Assembly (NCBI RefSeq): GCF_051106095.1
Contig: NC_135793.1
Coordinates: 2,213,501 to 2,277,500 of the forward strand
Source: Pogona vitticeps
Lineage: Eukaryota > Chordata > Lepidosauria > Squamata > Agamidae
Direction of reading: 5' to 3'
Length of the DNA stretch: 64,000 nt
Shown here: in pieces, positions 46,801 through 54,700 of the stretch
How positions within the stretch are numbered: the stretch's first letter is position 1
Layout of the letters: each line of letters begins with the position of its first letter
Made by a program: the position numbers and the translations under genes
Notes under the pieces: model-generated
Seen by the model: the letters and a program-made list of their open reading frames with translations, nothing else
The model's database searches: none
What the model was told of the DNA's origin: nothing

Positions 46801-47820
46801 CTCTTTTTTTCCCATAACAGGAGACATACTTTTGAGTATAAATAATGTCAATTTGACTTTTCTGAGCTACGACGAAGCCGTCTCGGCCCTGAAGTCAAAC
46901 GCGGCCTTGCATACAGTTGTGCTGAAAGCCCTGGAAATCGTGGTCCCCGAGAAGGCAACAGAATTTCTGGAGGCCCCTGACAGCAGGGAAAATCGGTTCA
47001 GCTGGGCCCCCCTTTGGATCACGTGGCTTGGGCTGCCCAGGTAATTCTGGGGAAGAAGGGGATAGGATGGGAACTGGCTGAGACTTTGGTCTCCCTGCCT
47101 TCTGGGGACCTGCGCTCCCTTAAGGTTTTGAGCCAGTTAAGTTGGGCTATGCGATTTATTTTTGTCCATTCCAGATAAAGAGAACCCTTTTGAGAGATAA
47201 AGCCAGCCAGGTCCTAGATAAATCTCTGCTAGTAAGCAGTCTGGACTCACAAAGGGGGGATTAGAAACGGAAGGCAAGCCGCACACTCTCTGACGGAAGG
47301 GGTGCTCTCTTTCAGCCACCTCCACTGCTGCCAAGATATTATCTTGCATAAAAGCAACTCCGAGAGCTGGGGATTCAGCATCGTTGGGGGATTTGAAGAA
47401 AGCAAAGGGAGCCAGCCGTTCTTCATTAAGACCATCGTACCTGGAACACCCGCCTTCCGGGACAGAAGGCTGAAGTAGGTGTAGATTACAGACACAGTGA
47501 TTTTTTTTTCTCAAGGCTTGCTCATCTGTCTCCTGTTTTGAACATTGGCGGTTTATTCAAGCTGCACGTGCTGCCCTTTTGCTGAGCAACATCACTGGTG
47601 TTTCACGCTCTTGAGTTTTGCTGGAATCTTTGTGACCCGAGAAGAGCTTTATCCTGATGGCGCTCTTTCTTCTTTCTTCACTAGGTGTGGGGATGAAATT
47701 GTGGCCGTCAACGGCATGTCTGCGGTAGGAATGAGCAACGGGGAGCTGATTCCCATGCTGAAGGAACAACGGAATAAAGTCACCCTTACTGTGGTCTCCT
47801 GGCCTGGTAGCCTCGTGTAA
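31432..47820 (+). CDS. LNX2-like: LNX2-like RING/PDZ E3 ubiquitin ligase, whole coding gene (nine coding exons)
   Basis: Nine exons with GT/AG borders join in phase into 688 residues, close to human LNX2 (690) and shorter than LNX1 (728). Domains: RING about 44-81 (Cys44, Cys47, Cys59, His61, Cys64, Cys67, Cys78, Asp81), a following Cys/His-rich part to about 131, NPAF motif 197-200, PDZ1 about 219-304, PDZ2 about 323-407, PDZ3 about 470-556, a [12 protein letters not shown] linker, and PDZ4 about 597-682 ending in GSLV. Known LNX proteins are cytoplasmic RING ligases that bind Numb through the NPAF/NPAY motif and PDZ1, and other partners through the PDZ domains. The RING ([18 protein letters not shown]) and the C-terminal [12 protein letters not shown] follow LNX2 rather than LNX1. 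However, the neighbour is a FIP1L1-type gene, as at the LNX1 locus. I therefore favour the third, lnx2b-type paralogue; a diverged LNX1 is the alternative. Repeats fill the introns; no coding break is seen. Confidence 0.9.
31893..33000. other. LNX2-like intron, nothing recognised
   Basis: No further exon. Short (CCA)n text near 32660 and decayed AT-rich sequence. Confidence 0.45.
33005..33245 (-). mobile_element. tRNA-derived SINE
   Basis: Reverse-complement reading gives a tRNA-like head (GGATAACTCAATGAGTTAAG, then a GAGTTCAATTCC B-box region near 33180) followed by CTTGGGCAAGCTGCACCG and a tail ending in CTGACCTGATGGCC. The nearest relative in the window is at 59855-60090, and a tail fragment lies at 1668. 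It is a non-coding insertion in the LNX2-like intron. Confidence 0.7.
33740..34197. mobile_element. Tigger-like MITE, 454 bp, TA-flanked
   Basis: The left end CAGTGGTGCCCCACATAGTG and right end CATTATGCGGGGCACCACTG are inverted repeats with TA on both sides. The interior has several CGCTATGCGGA-like subrepeats in both orientations, and CGATAATCCG pairs that would fold back. There is no transposase. Good symmetry suggests a fairly recent insertion. It lies 26 bp upstream of a Sauria SINE. Confidence 0.88.
34207..34564 (+). mobile_element. Sauria-type SINE with target-site duplication
   Basis: The body at 34224-34547 starts GGGACATGGTGGCGCTGCGG with the A box GGTTAAACC, has a B box region CGTGAGATCGAATCC, continues with GAGCTCCTGCCAACCTAG and GTAGATAAATAGGGACCACC, and ends with ACACGACTGGACTAAATGTC, the BovB-related tail. 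Sauria SINEs are known from squamates and are mobilised by BovB. The flanks 34207-34223 and 34548-34564 are similar (CTAAGACAATATTA against CTAAGACCATGTTA), giving a drifted target duplication of about 17 bp. Confidence 0.9.
34565..35425. other. LNX2-like intron, nothing recognised
   Basis: No exon or named repeat seen. Confidence 0.4.
35426..35750 (+). mobile_element. L2-like LINE 3' end (left part)
   Basis: The text CTGGGCCTTCTCGGTGGTGG, TTCCCCCTGAGATCTGCCTG, GAAGACCTGGCTCTTCAGGC and a TTTTAATT-rich stretch leads to CTATAAACCACACTGAGTAG. The same terminus is seen whole at 58190-58440. The element is interrupted by the repeat at 35747-36137 and resumes as TCTAGATGGGCAGTATAAA to about 36155. 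Confidence 0.65.
35747..36137. mobile_element. hAT-like non-autonomous DNA element inserted in a LINE tail
   Basis: The left end GTGGTCCCCAACCTTTTTGG and right end CCACGGACCGGGGGTTGATG are imperfect inverted repeats of the GTGGTCCCCAACC type known from hAT-group elements. The interior is GC-rich with repeated GCGCATGCATGAAG and CCCACCCCTTTG motifs in both directions. There is no transposase frame. Flanking LINE text on both sides lets the insertion point be read directly. Confidence 0.65.
36534..36760 (+). CDS. LNX2-like: LNX2-like coding exon 2: linker with NPAF motif
   Basis: The acceptor CTACAG ends at 36533 and the donor GTGAGC follows 36760. The exon encodes residues 130-205. The opening RCPGFKK matches the LNX2 start of this exon (RCPGASH). 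[11 protein letters not shown] carries the Numb-PTB-binding NPAF motif, as in LNX2 (LNX1 has NPAY). The rest is a low-complexity Ser/Pro-rich linker. Confidence 0.9.
36761..37633. other. LNX2-like intron, nothing recognised
   Basis: AT-rich intron, no exon or named repeat. Confidence 0.5.
37634..37830 (+). CDS. LNX2-like: LNX2-like coding exon 3: first part of PDZ1
   Basis: The acceptor CATCAG ends at 37633 and the donor GTAGGT follows 37830. Residues 206-271 include the PDZ1 carboxylate-binding loop LGMRIVGG (231-238) and the [12 protein letters not shown] turn. The exon ends in phase 0 just before VNG, the same split seen in other LNX genes. Confidence 0.93.
38419..38787 (+). CDS. LNX2-like: LNX2-like coding exon 4: end of PDZ1 and most of PDZ2
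   Basis: The acceptor TCCAAG ends at 38418 and the donor GTAACT follows 38787. Residues 272-394 begin [14 protein letters not shown] (PDZ1 end) and contain PDZ2 with [20 protein letters not shown] and [12 protein letters not shown]. The segment is very close to LNX2 ([20 protein letters not shown]). Confidence 0.94.
39284..39478 (+). CDS. LNX2-like: LNX2-like coding exon 5: end of PDZ2 and Ser-rich linker
   Basis: The acceptor CTGCAG ends at 39283 and the donor GTAGAC follows 39478. Residues 395-459 begin [13 protein letters not shown], the last strand of PDZ2, then a linker with eight consecutive serines (an AGC/AGT run) and a basic patch HRRRRPEQ. The serine run is a coding trinucleotide tract likely to vary in length between individuals. 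Confidence 0.9.
39797..39869. repeat. (CA)n/(CACC)n compound microsatellite
   Basis: Mixed ACAC and CCCA units in the intron after coding exon 5. Confidence 0.93.
39870..40841. other. LNX2-like intron, nothing recognised
   Basis: AT-rich intron with a poly-A run at about 40670; no exon or named repeat. Confidence 0.5.
40842..41016 (+). CDS. LNX2-like: LNX2-like coding exon 6: first part of PDZ3
   Basis: The acceptor CATCAG ends at 40841 and the donor GTAAGA follows 41016. Residues 460-517 contain [20 protein letters not shown] and [20 protein letters not shown]. The known LNX counterpart is ITVKKEPHESLGMTVAGG. The exon is joined over the 5.8-kb intron that holds the LTR element. Confidence 0.93.
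41104..41638 (-). repeat. 3' LTR of the Gmr1-type element
   Basis: 535 bp, starting TGTGACAAAC and ending GTATGTAACA on the plus strand. It is nearly identical to the copy at 46195-46729. A purine-rich tract (minus strand AAAGAGGGGAGG) lies directly inside it at 41639-41650. Confidence 0.95.
46195..46729 (-). repeat. 5' LTR of the Gmr1-type element
   Basis: 535 bp and equal in length to the other LTR. Just inside it, the minus strand reads TTGATTGGTGTCCAGCG, where TGGTGTCC would suit a tRNA primer-binding site. I cannot name the tRNA. A TATTTATACAG-like box is present on the plus strand near 46618. Confidence 0.95.
46821..47040 (+). CDS. LNX2-like: LNX2-like coding exon 7: end of PDZ3 and Trp-rich linker
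   Basis: The acceptor ATAACAG ends at 46820 and the donor GTAATT follows 47040. With the previous exon it restores [12 protein letters not shown]. Residues 518-590 continue to VLKALEI, the last strand of PDZ3, and then [14 protein letters not shown], which corresponds to the invariant WSPSWVMWLGLP linker of LNX proteins. Confidence 0.93.
47316..47474 (+). CDS. LNX2-like: LNX2-like coding exon 8: first part of PDZ4
   Basis: The acceptor CTTTCAG ends at 47315 and the donor GTAGGT follows 47474. Residues 591-643 read [18 protein letters not shown], then [11 protein letters not shown] and [17 protein letters not shown]2 has LHSCHDIVLRRS and [11 protein letters not shown] at the same place. Confidence 0.92.
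47685..47820 (+). CDS. LNX2-like: LNX2-like coding exon 9: end of PDZ4 and stop
   Basis: The acceptor CACTAG ends at 47684. The exon finishes PDZ4 with [20 protein letters not shown] and [20 protein letters not shown], followed by TAA at 47818-47820. The last 20 residues differ from human LNX2 at only two positions by memory (VICW for VVSW), and clearly differ from LNX1. Confidence 0.95.
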
Positions 47821-50428
47821 GATAACAAACTCTTGACGCAAAGTTCCATTTGGGAATTACTTTAGTACCAAGTGACAAAGCTTTGACACGATGAACTGAC
47901 CAAGGATTTAGTCCTTCAGACTAAGCCAAACATTCTCAAGGCCTTCACCGGGATTCTTCAGCCAAGGGCAAATTCCGCTTTCTGATGGAGCTTGATTTTT
48001 TCGTCCCAGCCCTTTGGCCGGTGGAACCCATCCTCAGTGAGCTACTTGAGTTCTGCCATTTTGATTCTTCTTTTCTCCCTCATGCCCTTCTGTAGGTGAG
48101 CTGTGAACCACGGCCTGTGCCTGCCGAATTCCTCTTTCAATCCTGCTCAGATACAAGCGGCACACGGTTACAGGCAACGTTTGTGGGGCTAGGCACCTTG
48201 CGATTCTCAGTGATGTTGGTAAATATTTAACTTGGGTGTTGCCTTGAAAGGTATTGACTGACCATCGCAGCCAGTAGCCTTTACGTTGTCTCGCAGCAGC
48301 TTCTAGTCCTTCTCTTGGGAGGTGGAACAGGAATGCAATCTGCAAGCGTGCCCTACCCTGTTTTTCAGTGTGCAAGGTAAAGCTTGTCCTCTGCTGTCTG
48401 TTTGTTTTAAGACTGGGCCATTTTTTTTGCTCTTGTGAATGAGCTTCAAGAGTGGCAGGTAGTGTTCCTACAATGGAGGCTCTGAGGAGCCGTCCGGCAA
48501 GACTTTGAGTAAACAAGTCTTAGGACCAAAGGAGATGTAATAGAGACAAAATGGCGCACAGGTCCAGGCTGTTGACTCCTCGTCAAACCAATCGGGATGT
48601 TGGTTTGACGGGTCAAGAACGGTGAGCGGACCCTTCCTTTTGTTCACCGTAGTTTTCCTGTCAGGTGACCAGTATCCTCTGGAGGGAAAGAGCTTTTCGA
48701 AAAGTGCTTAATTTGAAATCATATCCCAGTGGCGTTGGGAAACCCAGACGGGGGTCTTCCTGCTGTTTTGCATAATTAAGCTGTTACTGAAACGGGTGGG
48801 GAAGAGGGAGACCAAGCAGCTGTTCAGGGCAACCATTTCACCTCGTTTTGAAGAAACCAAACCAAGGAATTTCCCCACTCCTCCGTTATCCTTTCTCCTT
48901 GCCCCACTCTGCAGCCTGCCCCCTTTAATCCGTCATGCAACAGCAAATCATCCTCAGTGTGTGTGTGAACTTTGTGTTGAGAGGACTGTAGGTTGGAAGT
49001 GCCTTTTGACTTTAGTAAAGTCAAATTCTCTTGCAAACGATCATAACTCCAGGCTGGGTTTCAAAGGCAATGAATTGGCTCGATTGTGTTGAGTCGTAAC
49101 CCTACTGTACTAGTTCAGGCGCCTTTTATGGTTTCACAGTTTACTGGCTGATTCCTGTACCTGCCCTAAGCTTGCTTCTGAATGCTTGTGGACACAAAGA
49201 TGATCGGTCAGTTTTAGCTGAGAGAGCTTCTCTTTCCCTTTTTTCTGCTTTCAGGTACTTGGGCATCTTTTCTTCAGTTTGAAAGCCACAGCCCTCTAGA
49301 AAAAAGAAAAACAGCCCACCAAACCTTTGTTTGCAGTCTGTGGCGTGACTGTTGCCTTAGCCTTTCTGCAGGCTGGCGTGTTCAGCAAAGATTACCCCCA
49401 TCGGGGCTTTCTGAATGTCATTGCCAAGCATCCTTAGATGCATGAACTGTTTGTTTTTCCCAGCCTTGTTATAGCCATGAGTTTTGAAATCAGAGTAGCT
49501 CTTTGCAAAATGCCAGCCGTGGTCAATCTTCCCACGGTGCAGGCTCTCCAATTAAAAGGGAGGGGAGGGAAGACACCGGAAGAACTAGAAAGGTAATTAA
49601 TAACTTTAAATCAAAGGTGGCAACTCCGTTGTTTAATTTTTGTCTGGCTAGCGGTTGCTGGTGCCACAACGGTGATAATTTTGAACCCATGGGTCATTTG
49701 TGATGGTTATATATGAGGGGGACGTCCTGTAGCTGGTGCGTGGAAATGGATCCCAGACACCGCATACATATTGAGGAGAAATGGTCATGTGTGAAGGTGG
49801 TTTTGAAGGCCATCCACCTTTTCCTGTGCCTGGTGTCCAGCTAAGGATGACTCGGACTGGTTCCAGGCCACAGCCTTTGTGGCTTCTGTAATGTTTGTCC
49901 CTTGCAATGATTTTAAAGAGGGACACAAAGAGCTTTTACTAGTGCAGGGGGTGAAAATGGCTGCTTGAACCGGTGTTGTCTTATTTCAAGGTGCCTTTGA
50001 CAATCACCGGGAAGTCTTGCTCTCGCCTGCTGCATTGCACCAGAGAATGTCTGGAAACTTCTTAGTAGATTTGTCATTGTTTTAATGCAATTTATAAATT
50101 ATTCTGAAGTTACTGAAAGTGTTTGGGTCTTTCATTCTGACCGCAAGCGGCTGCCTTTCTAACACAGCTGCCCTTCCTTCCAAGGTTTCTGCCCCAGCCG
50201 GCTTTCAATCTGTTTTGAATTAGGAGAAAAGACAGATGCAGGAACGTCTCTCATTGAGAATTCATTTTAAGCTTTAACGGTCTCTAATTTTCAAAGCTCT
50301 GAAGTACTGCAATACCTCAAGTATCCAGCTGAGATTAAATACCATCTGGTGTGAAGTATTTGTACTCTTCCCACAACCACAGGCAAGTCAGATATATTTT
50401 CAAAGAAAGAAAAAAGAATTTTTTTTGC
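47821..50428 (+). other. Probable 3' UTR of the LNX2-like gene and spacer to the convergent gene
   Basis: No coding exon is seen. Candidate plus-strand poly(A) signals are ATTAAA near 49549 and 50334, and AATAAA near 50922, which would lie inside the opposite gene's 3' UTR. The true end cannot be decided from sequence alone. Confidence 0.35.
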
Positions 50429-50434
50429 TTTATT
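50429..50434 (-). terminator. Candidate poly(A) signal of the FIP1-like gene
   Basis: Minus-strand AATAAA (plus TTTATT), about 1.17 kb past the stop codon at 51598. It is the best-placed canonical hexamer I see, but others may be used. Confidence 0.4.
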
Positions 50435-51597
50435 TTGCACGTTTTTTCAGTTACTGACCCCACTCACTGCACCGTCATAGCATACAAACCAAAATACAAT
50501 GGAATACCGGCTCAAGTTCCCAAGCTTCATACAAACATTCAGACTTGCATGACTACAATACAAAAAAAAGGATAAAGTTCAAATGACTTTAGGAAGTGTT
50601 TTTAAATATTTTTCATACGTGGAATATAATTTTTTAAAAAAGAGGGATGGGCAGAGAAGTGTGATTAGGATCCAATGGCGAGTCATTCTTGTTTCCCTTT
50701 TCAAAGGAAACTGAACAACAACAATAACAAAAAAAAAACCGGAACAAAGAATACAGCTACATGTCGTGTTTTTAGAGCTATGAAAAGTGTGTCCGGTGAC
50801 TTAACGGCCAAAACTTACCACCTAATTGAACGAGGCCTCTCCTGATTGCAGTAGGGAAGTCGTTTACTTACGAACAAATAGTAGGTAATTCAGTGCTCCT
50901 GTTTAGATCACAGTGAAGCCAAAATAAAGACACTCTGCTTTTTAAAGGCTCTGGCTGCCCAGGTAGAAAAGTGCATCTCACTGGAAACCCTTGTCAATCA
51001 GTAGAGCGTCCACATGGACCTGGCCATTGGGGGGGGGGGGGAATGTTCCCTCCGACTTCCTTGCAGGGTTTTCTGGAGAGAAATGAGATTTTCATCGCTG
51101 CAAGAAATGGGCATGGGGTGGGAGGGACCGGGACCGGCTTATAGTAGCCAGACAGAGCTGGCCATCAAGAGGACCTAACGCTCCACTTCTCTGACCGAGC
51201 AATTCTCTGGCGCTGTTCTTGTCCTCCTTTTTCAAAAAAACCCCCATAAATGGCCAAGTATCGTCCCTCACTCTGAACATGTTCGTTTCCGCTGATGCCG
51301 TCTCCCATCAGAAGCCATAGGATCTGACGCGGTGGAGTTTGACAACTCGTGGAATATTTCAGTGCTGTGTTTGCAATTGCAGCTGGATCCTTCTCTCTCT
51401 CTCTGTAAAGTCCCAAGTTCGCATCCAATTTGACTTTTTATGTGGGCAACCTTCATCTCATCCACTTCCTCCAAAAATATATAGAGAGTCCCAGGAGATG
51501 GGCAGCCTAGCTGGAATAGTGCTTTGACTGTTCGGGTTTTTGTTCTTGAGCTGTTTCTCAACCGTTTCTTTCTTGGCTTGCTTGCTTCGGAGACTAG
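50435..51597 (-). other. Probable 3' UTR of the FIP1-like gene
   Basis: Non-coding sequence between the stop and the candidate poly(A) signal, without recognised repeats apart from homopolymers (for example the G run near 51030). Confidence 0.4.
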
Positions 51598-51730
51598 CTA
51601 TTCCTTGGAATCTTGTCCATTTCCCTCGGGCGGCCCGTCCTCACTCACCTCCTTCTCTTCCTTGCTGCGCTTGTTCTTTTTGTGCTTGTGGCGCCGGTGG
51701 GTTTCCCCCTCTTCGTTGTCGTGCTGTTTG
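51598..51730 (-). CDS. FIP1L1-like: FIP1L1-like last coding exon: basic C-terminus
   Basis: The minus-strand acceptor ATTTCAG lies at 51731-51737. The exon encodes [20 protein letters not shown], then RSKEEKEVSEDGPPEGNGQD, SKE and stop. FIP1L1 has [20 protein letters not shown] at the same place. The basic stretch would serve RNA binding and nuclear localisation. Confidence 0.93.
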
Positions 51731-54700
51731 CTGAAATTGGACAACAAGAAGAAAGAGGACGTAAAGATACTTTTTCTCTCTGGTTTGACAAGTTCGAAAA
51801 GAGTGGAGACGGTAGTTCATGCAAAAACAGAATAAAAGTAGTAAATCATCTAGAAGAAACTATGGATAATTTCTTGGTGTAGGAGGTAGTTGACATAACA
51901 TGAGACACTGTCCATCTAGCTCACTATTGTGACATACGACCAACAGAAACCCTCTAGGGTCTCGGCCACGATCGTTTACCAGCCCAGTCGGCAAATTTCT
52001 GGTACTCCCTGGTGGTCTCGCCCAAATATTACACAAGCCTGATCCTGCTTAATTTGAGAAATCACAGGTGTTGAGGGTGGCACGATATACCGAACAGTAC
52101 ACATTAACTGGACAGGAAGCCAGCCTCAAACATTTTGCATCTCTTCTGCAACACAGCTACCTTTGAGGTTGCACAGAACAAATAGCCTAAGAACATAGGG
52201 CCTTCCCTAGAAGGCCTTAATGATCCCTCAGGAAAATCAAGCCAAAGGGCGTAATTATTGCCAGCAGATTTTTGCCTGGAGCAGGGAATAGAGTACTCCC
52301 TTCGGCAAACTTGCATACCTCTTCCTGCAACAAGTGCTGCACCAGAATGGCAGGCCCTGGCTGGTAAAAACTGCAACCTTCTCTTCCTAACCTCAGTATA
52401 GAACCAAAAATTAAATGGGACCCTGCACCTTCTTAGACTGCAAACTGTGCCTGATGTAAGAGAGAGCGCTGCTATAATAGTCTTTGAACTGTTGAGCTAG
52501 AAGGGACCCAATAGATCATCAAGTCCATCCCCTCTCAAGGAGGCCCAGGGAGGGAATCAAACTCCCCACCTCTGGCTCTGCAGCCAGAGACCTAAACCAT
52601 GGAGCCCTCCAGCAGTTCATCTTCCAGTGAGTAGAGTTCAGGTTCTGAATTTTCTTGCCTGGTGTCCACTAGAGCAAAGTCTTACCGCCGTGACGATTTG
52701 TGTTTGCCACCCTCCTCTTTGTCTCTGTGCCGCCGTTCCCGGTGACGATCTTCTCGCTCTCGGCTGCGGTCTCTACTCCTGCGATAGTCTCGTTCAAAAT
52801 CATAACTGCGTTCCCGGCTGTAATAACGGTACCTGTCATCATCGCTGAAAAAGAGGGACAGGAAGCAGGGTGAGACAAGAGTGTTGGGGGAGAGATTACT
52901 TAGGTGTAAATCAATGGCATTCCACAAACATCTTGGAAGGGGTGTATTAGTTTAGCCGTACACCATTTTTCATCCTTTTCTCCATTGAGGGAGACTCGAA
53001 AAAGCAGCCAGTGAAGGCTCTCTACCTGGGAAACGGGAGGTTTAAATCATTTAGACAGCCTGTCTGGGAGAACGAAGGCTCTCCTGTTGAGAAAGTATGA
53101 AGGCATTGGATTAAAACGTACGTCTTCCCAGTTCTCCTTGAAGAGTACCATCTTAGGCATCACACAACCTCAGCTGCTGCACTGCCTGTGCCATCTTGAC
53201 CAAGCAAACCCTCAATAAGACTCACTTGTTGTATTCACTGGTGGTGGGTGTCCGGTCCCGATCCCTTTCCCGGTCCCTCCTGGAGCTGGAGTATTCCCAG
53301 GGGCCACCGTCAGGAGCGCTGGCGCTCTTATCCACCGTAGTCACCCAGGGCGTGTGGGAAGTAGAAATGGGAGGGTAGCTGATGAAACCTGAATCTGTGG
53401 GGAAGGAACAGAGCCTTTCACTCCCTCGATGTGGACGGGCCCATGGCCTCAGAAGGGGGCCCAGGCCCTGCCTCTAGGCCACACAGAGGCTGAACCTGTG
53501 GCACACGGGACGCGCCCTTTAGTGCGCTTCTATGTGGGTCCTAGATCAAATGGAGCCTGGACTATCCTGGGAGGCAAAAAAGTGGAAACTGAGGCTGTAT
53601 CCTACTTTGGATATGTCATGAGAAGACAGGATTCTCTGGAATAAGACTCTCATGCTGGGAAAGGTGGAAGGCAGCAGGAAAAGAGGAAGACCCAATAACA
53701 CGAGATGGACTGAGCCCCTAAAAGGAAGGCTTGAATTTGCTAGACCTGAGTCAGGCGGTTGAGGACATTTTGGAGATCCCTCATTCCCAAGGTCACCCTA
53801 AGAGGGAAGCAAAAAACATTTTCACTAAATGAATAATACCTTCATAGTAACTGTATGCCATCAACTGTCAACCATACGTGACACATAGGTTACTATGAAG
53901 GTATTATTCATTTACTGGAAATGTTTTTGTCCTGCTCCTCAGCCCCGAGCAGGTTCCATACAGAACCAGATTGAAGACATTGTCTAAAAGGGCAAGACAT
54001 GAATGAAAAGGAAGAGCTGGTGATGAAAGAGGATATATATGGCGGTATTTTGGCCAGACTGGTAGAATGACCCTGTTCATCTCGAGTCACTGCTCTTTTC
54101 TGGAACAAAAAGCATGAGCTGTCTTAATGAGCGGCTGCCTCCGCCTTGCTTCCAGCCAGCCTTGGTTGCGAAGAGGGTTTCTCCAAAACACCTTGCAGGA
54201 AAAAAAACAACCACAACCCCCACCCCACCCACCCCTTGTACTCTTTTGCATATCAGAGACCACGCCCGCAAAGTTGAAGGTGCTGCTAATTAGGGCAACG
54301 GTGGCAATGACCGTATAACGAAAGGAGAACGACCCACCCCAAAGCACTCCTTTCCTGCAGGACCCCCCCATTGCACAAAGACAGGCAAGCGAAGGTCCTC
54401 AGGCTCACTCACGAGTGCAAGACTAGGAGAGGGGAAATCTCATAACCCATCGTCCTGACTCCAGTTAAAAAAGCAGACACCAGAAACTAGGACTGGCTCA
54501 CACCAGGGTCAGCACATGGCATCCAAAATGTTCTTCTTTGAAATCCCACTTTAACCAAGAGGGCCAACAGAGGCCACCTTGTTCACCTGGATTCCTTTAA
54601 GTCTGTACCATAATTTAATTTGTGTGAAGCCACTGTAGCATTCTGTCCCCGCGGGTAAGATTCCTCTGAACAGTTTTCCATTTCTGTGCCGACAACTGCT

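Noticed and set aside
31504-47820. Reading the LNX gene as PDZRN3 or PDZRN4 (LNX3/LNX4)
   Set aside because: Those proteins have a different RING surround and only two PDZ domains; four PDZ domains and the NPAF linker fit LNX1/LNX2.
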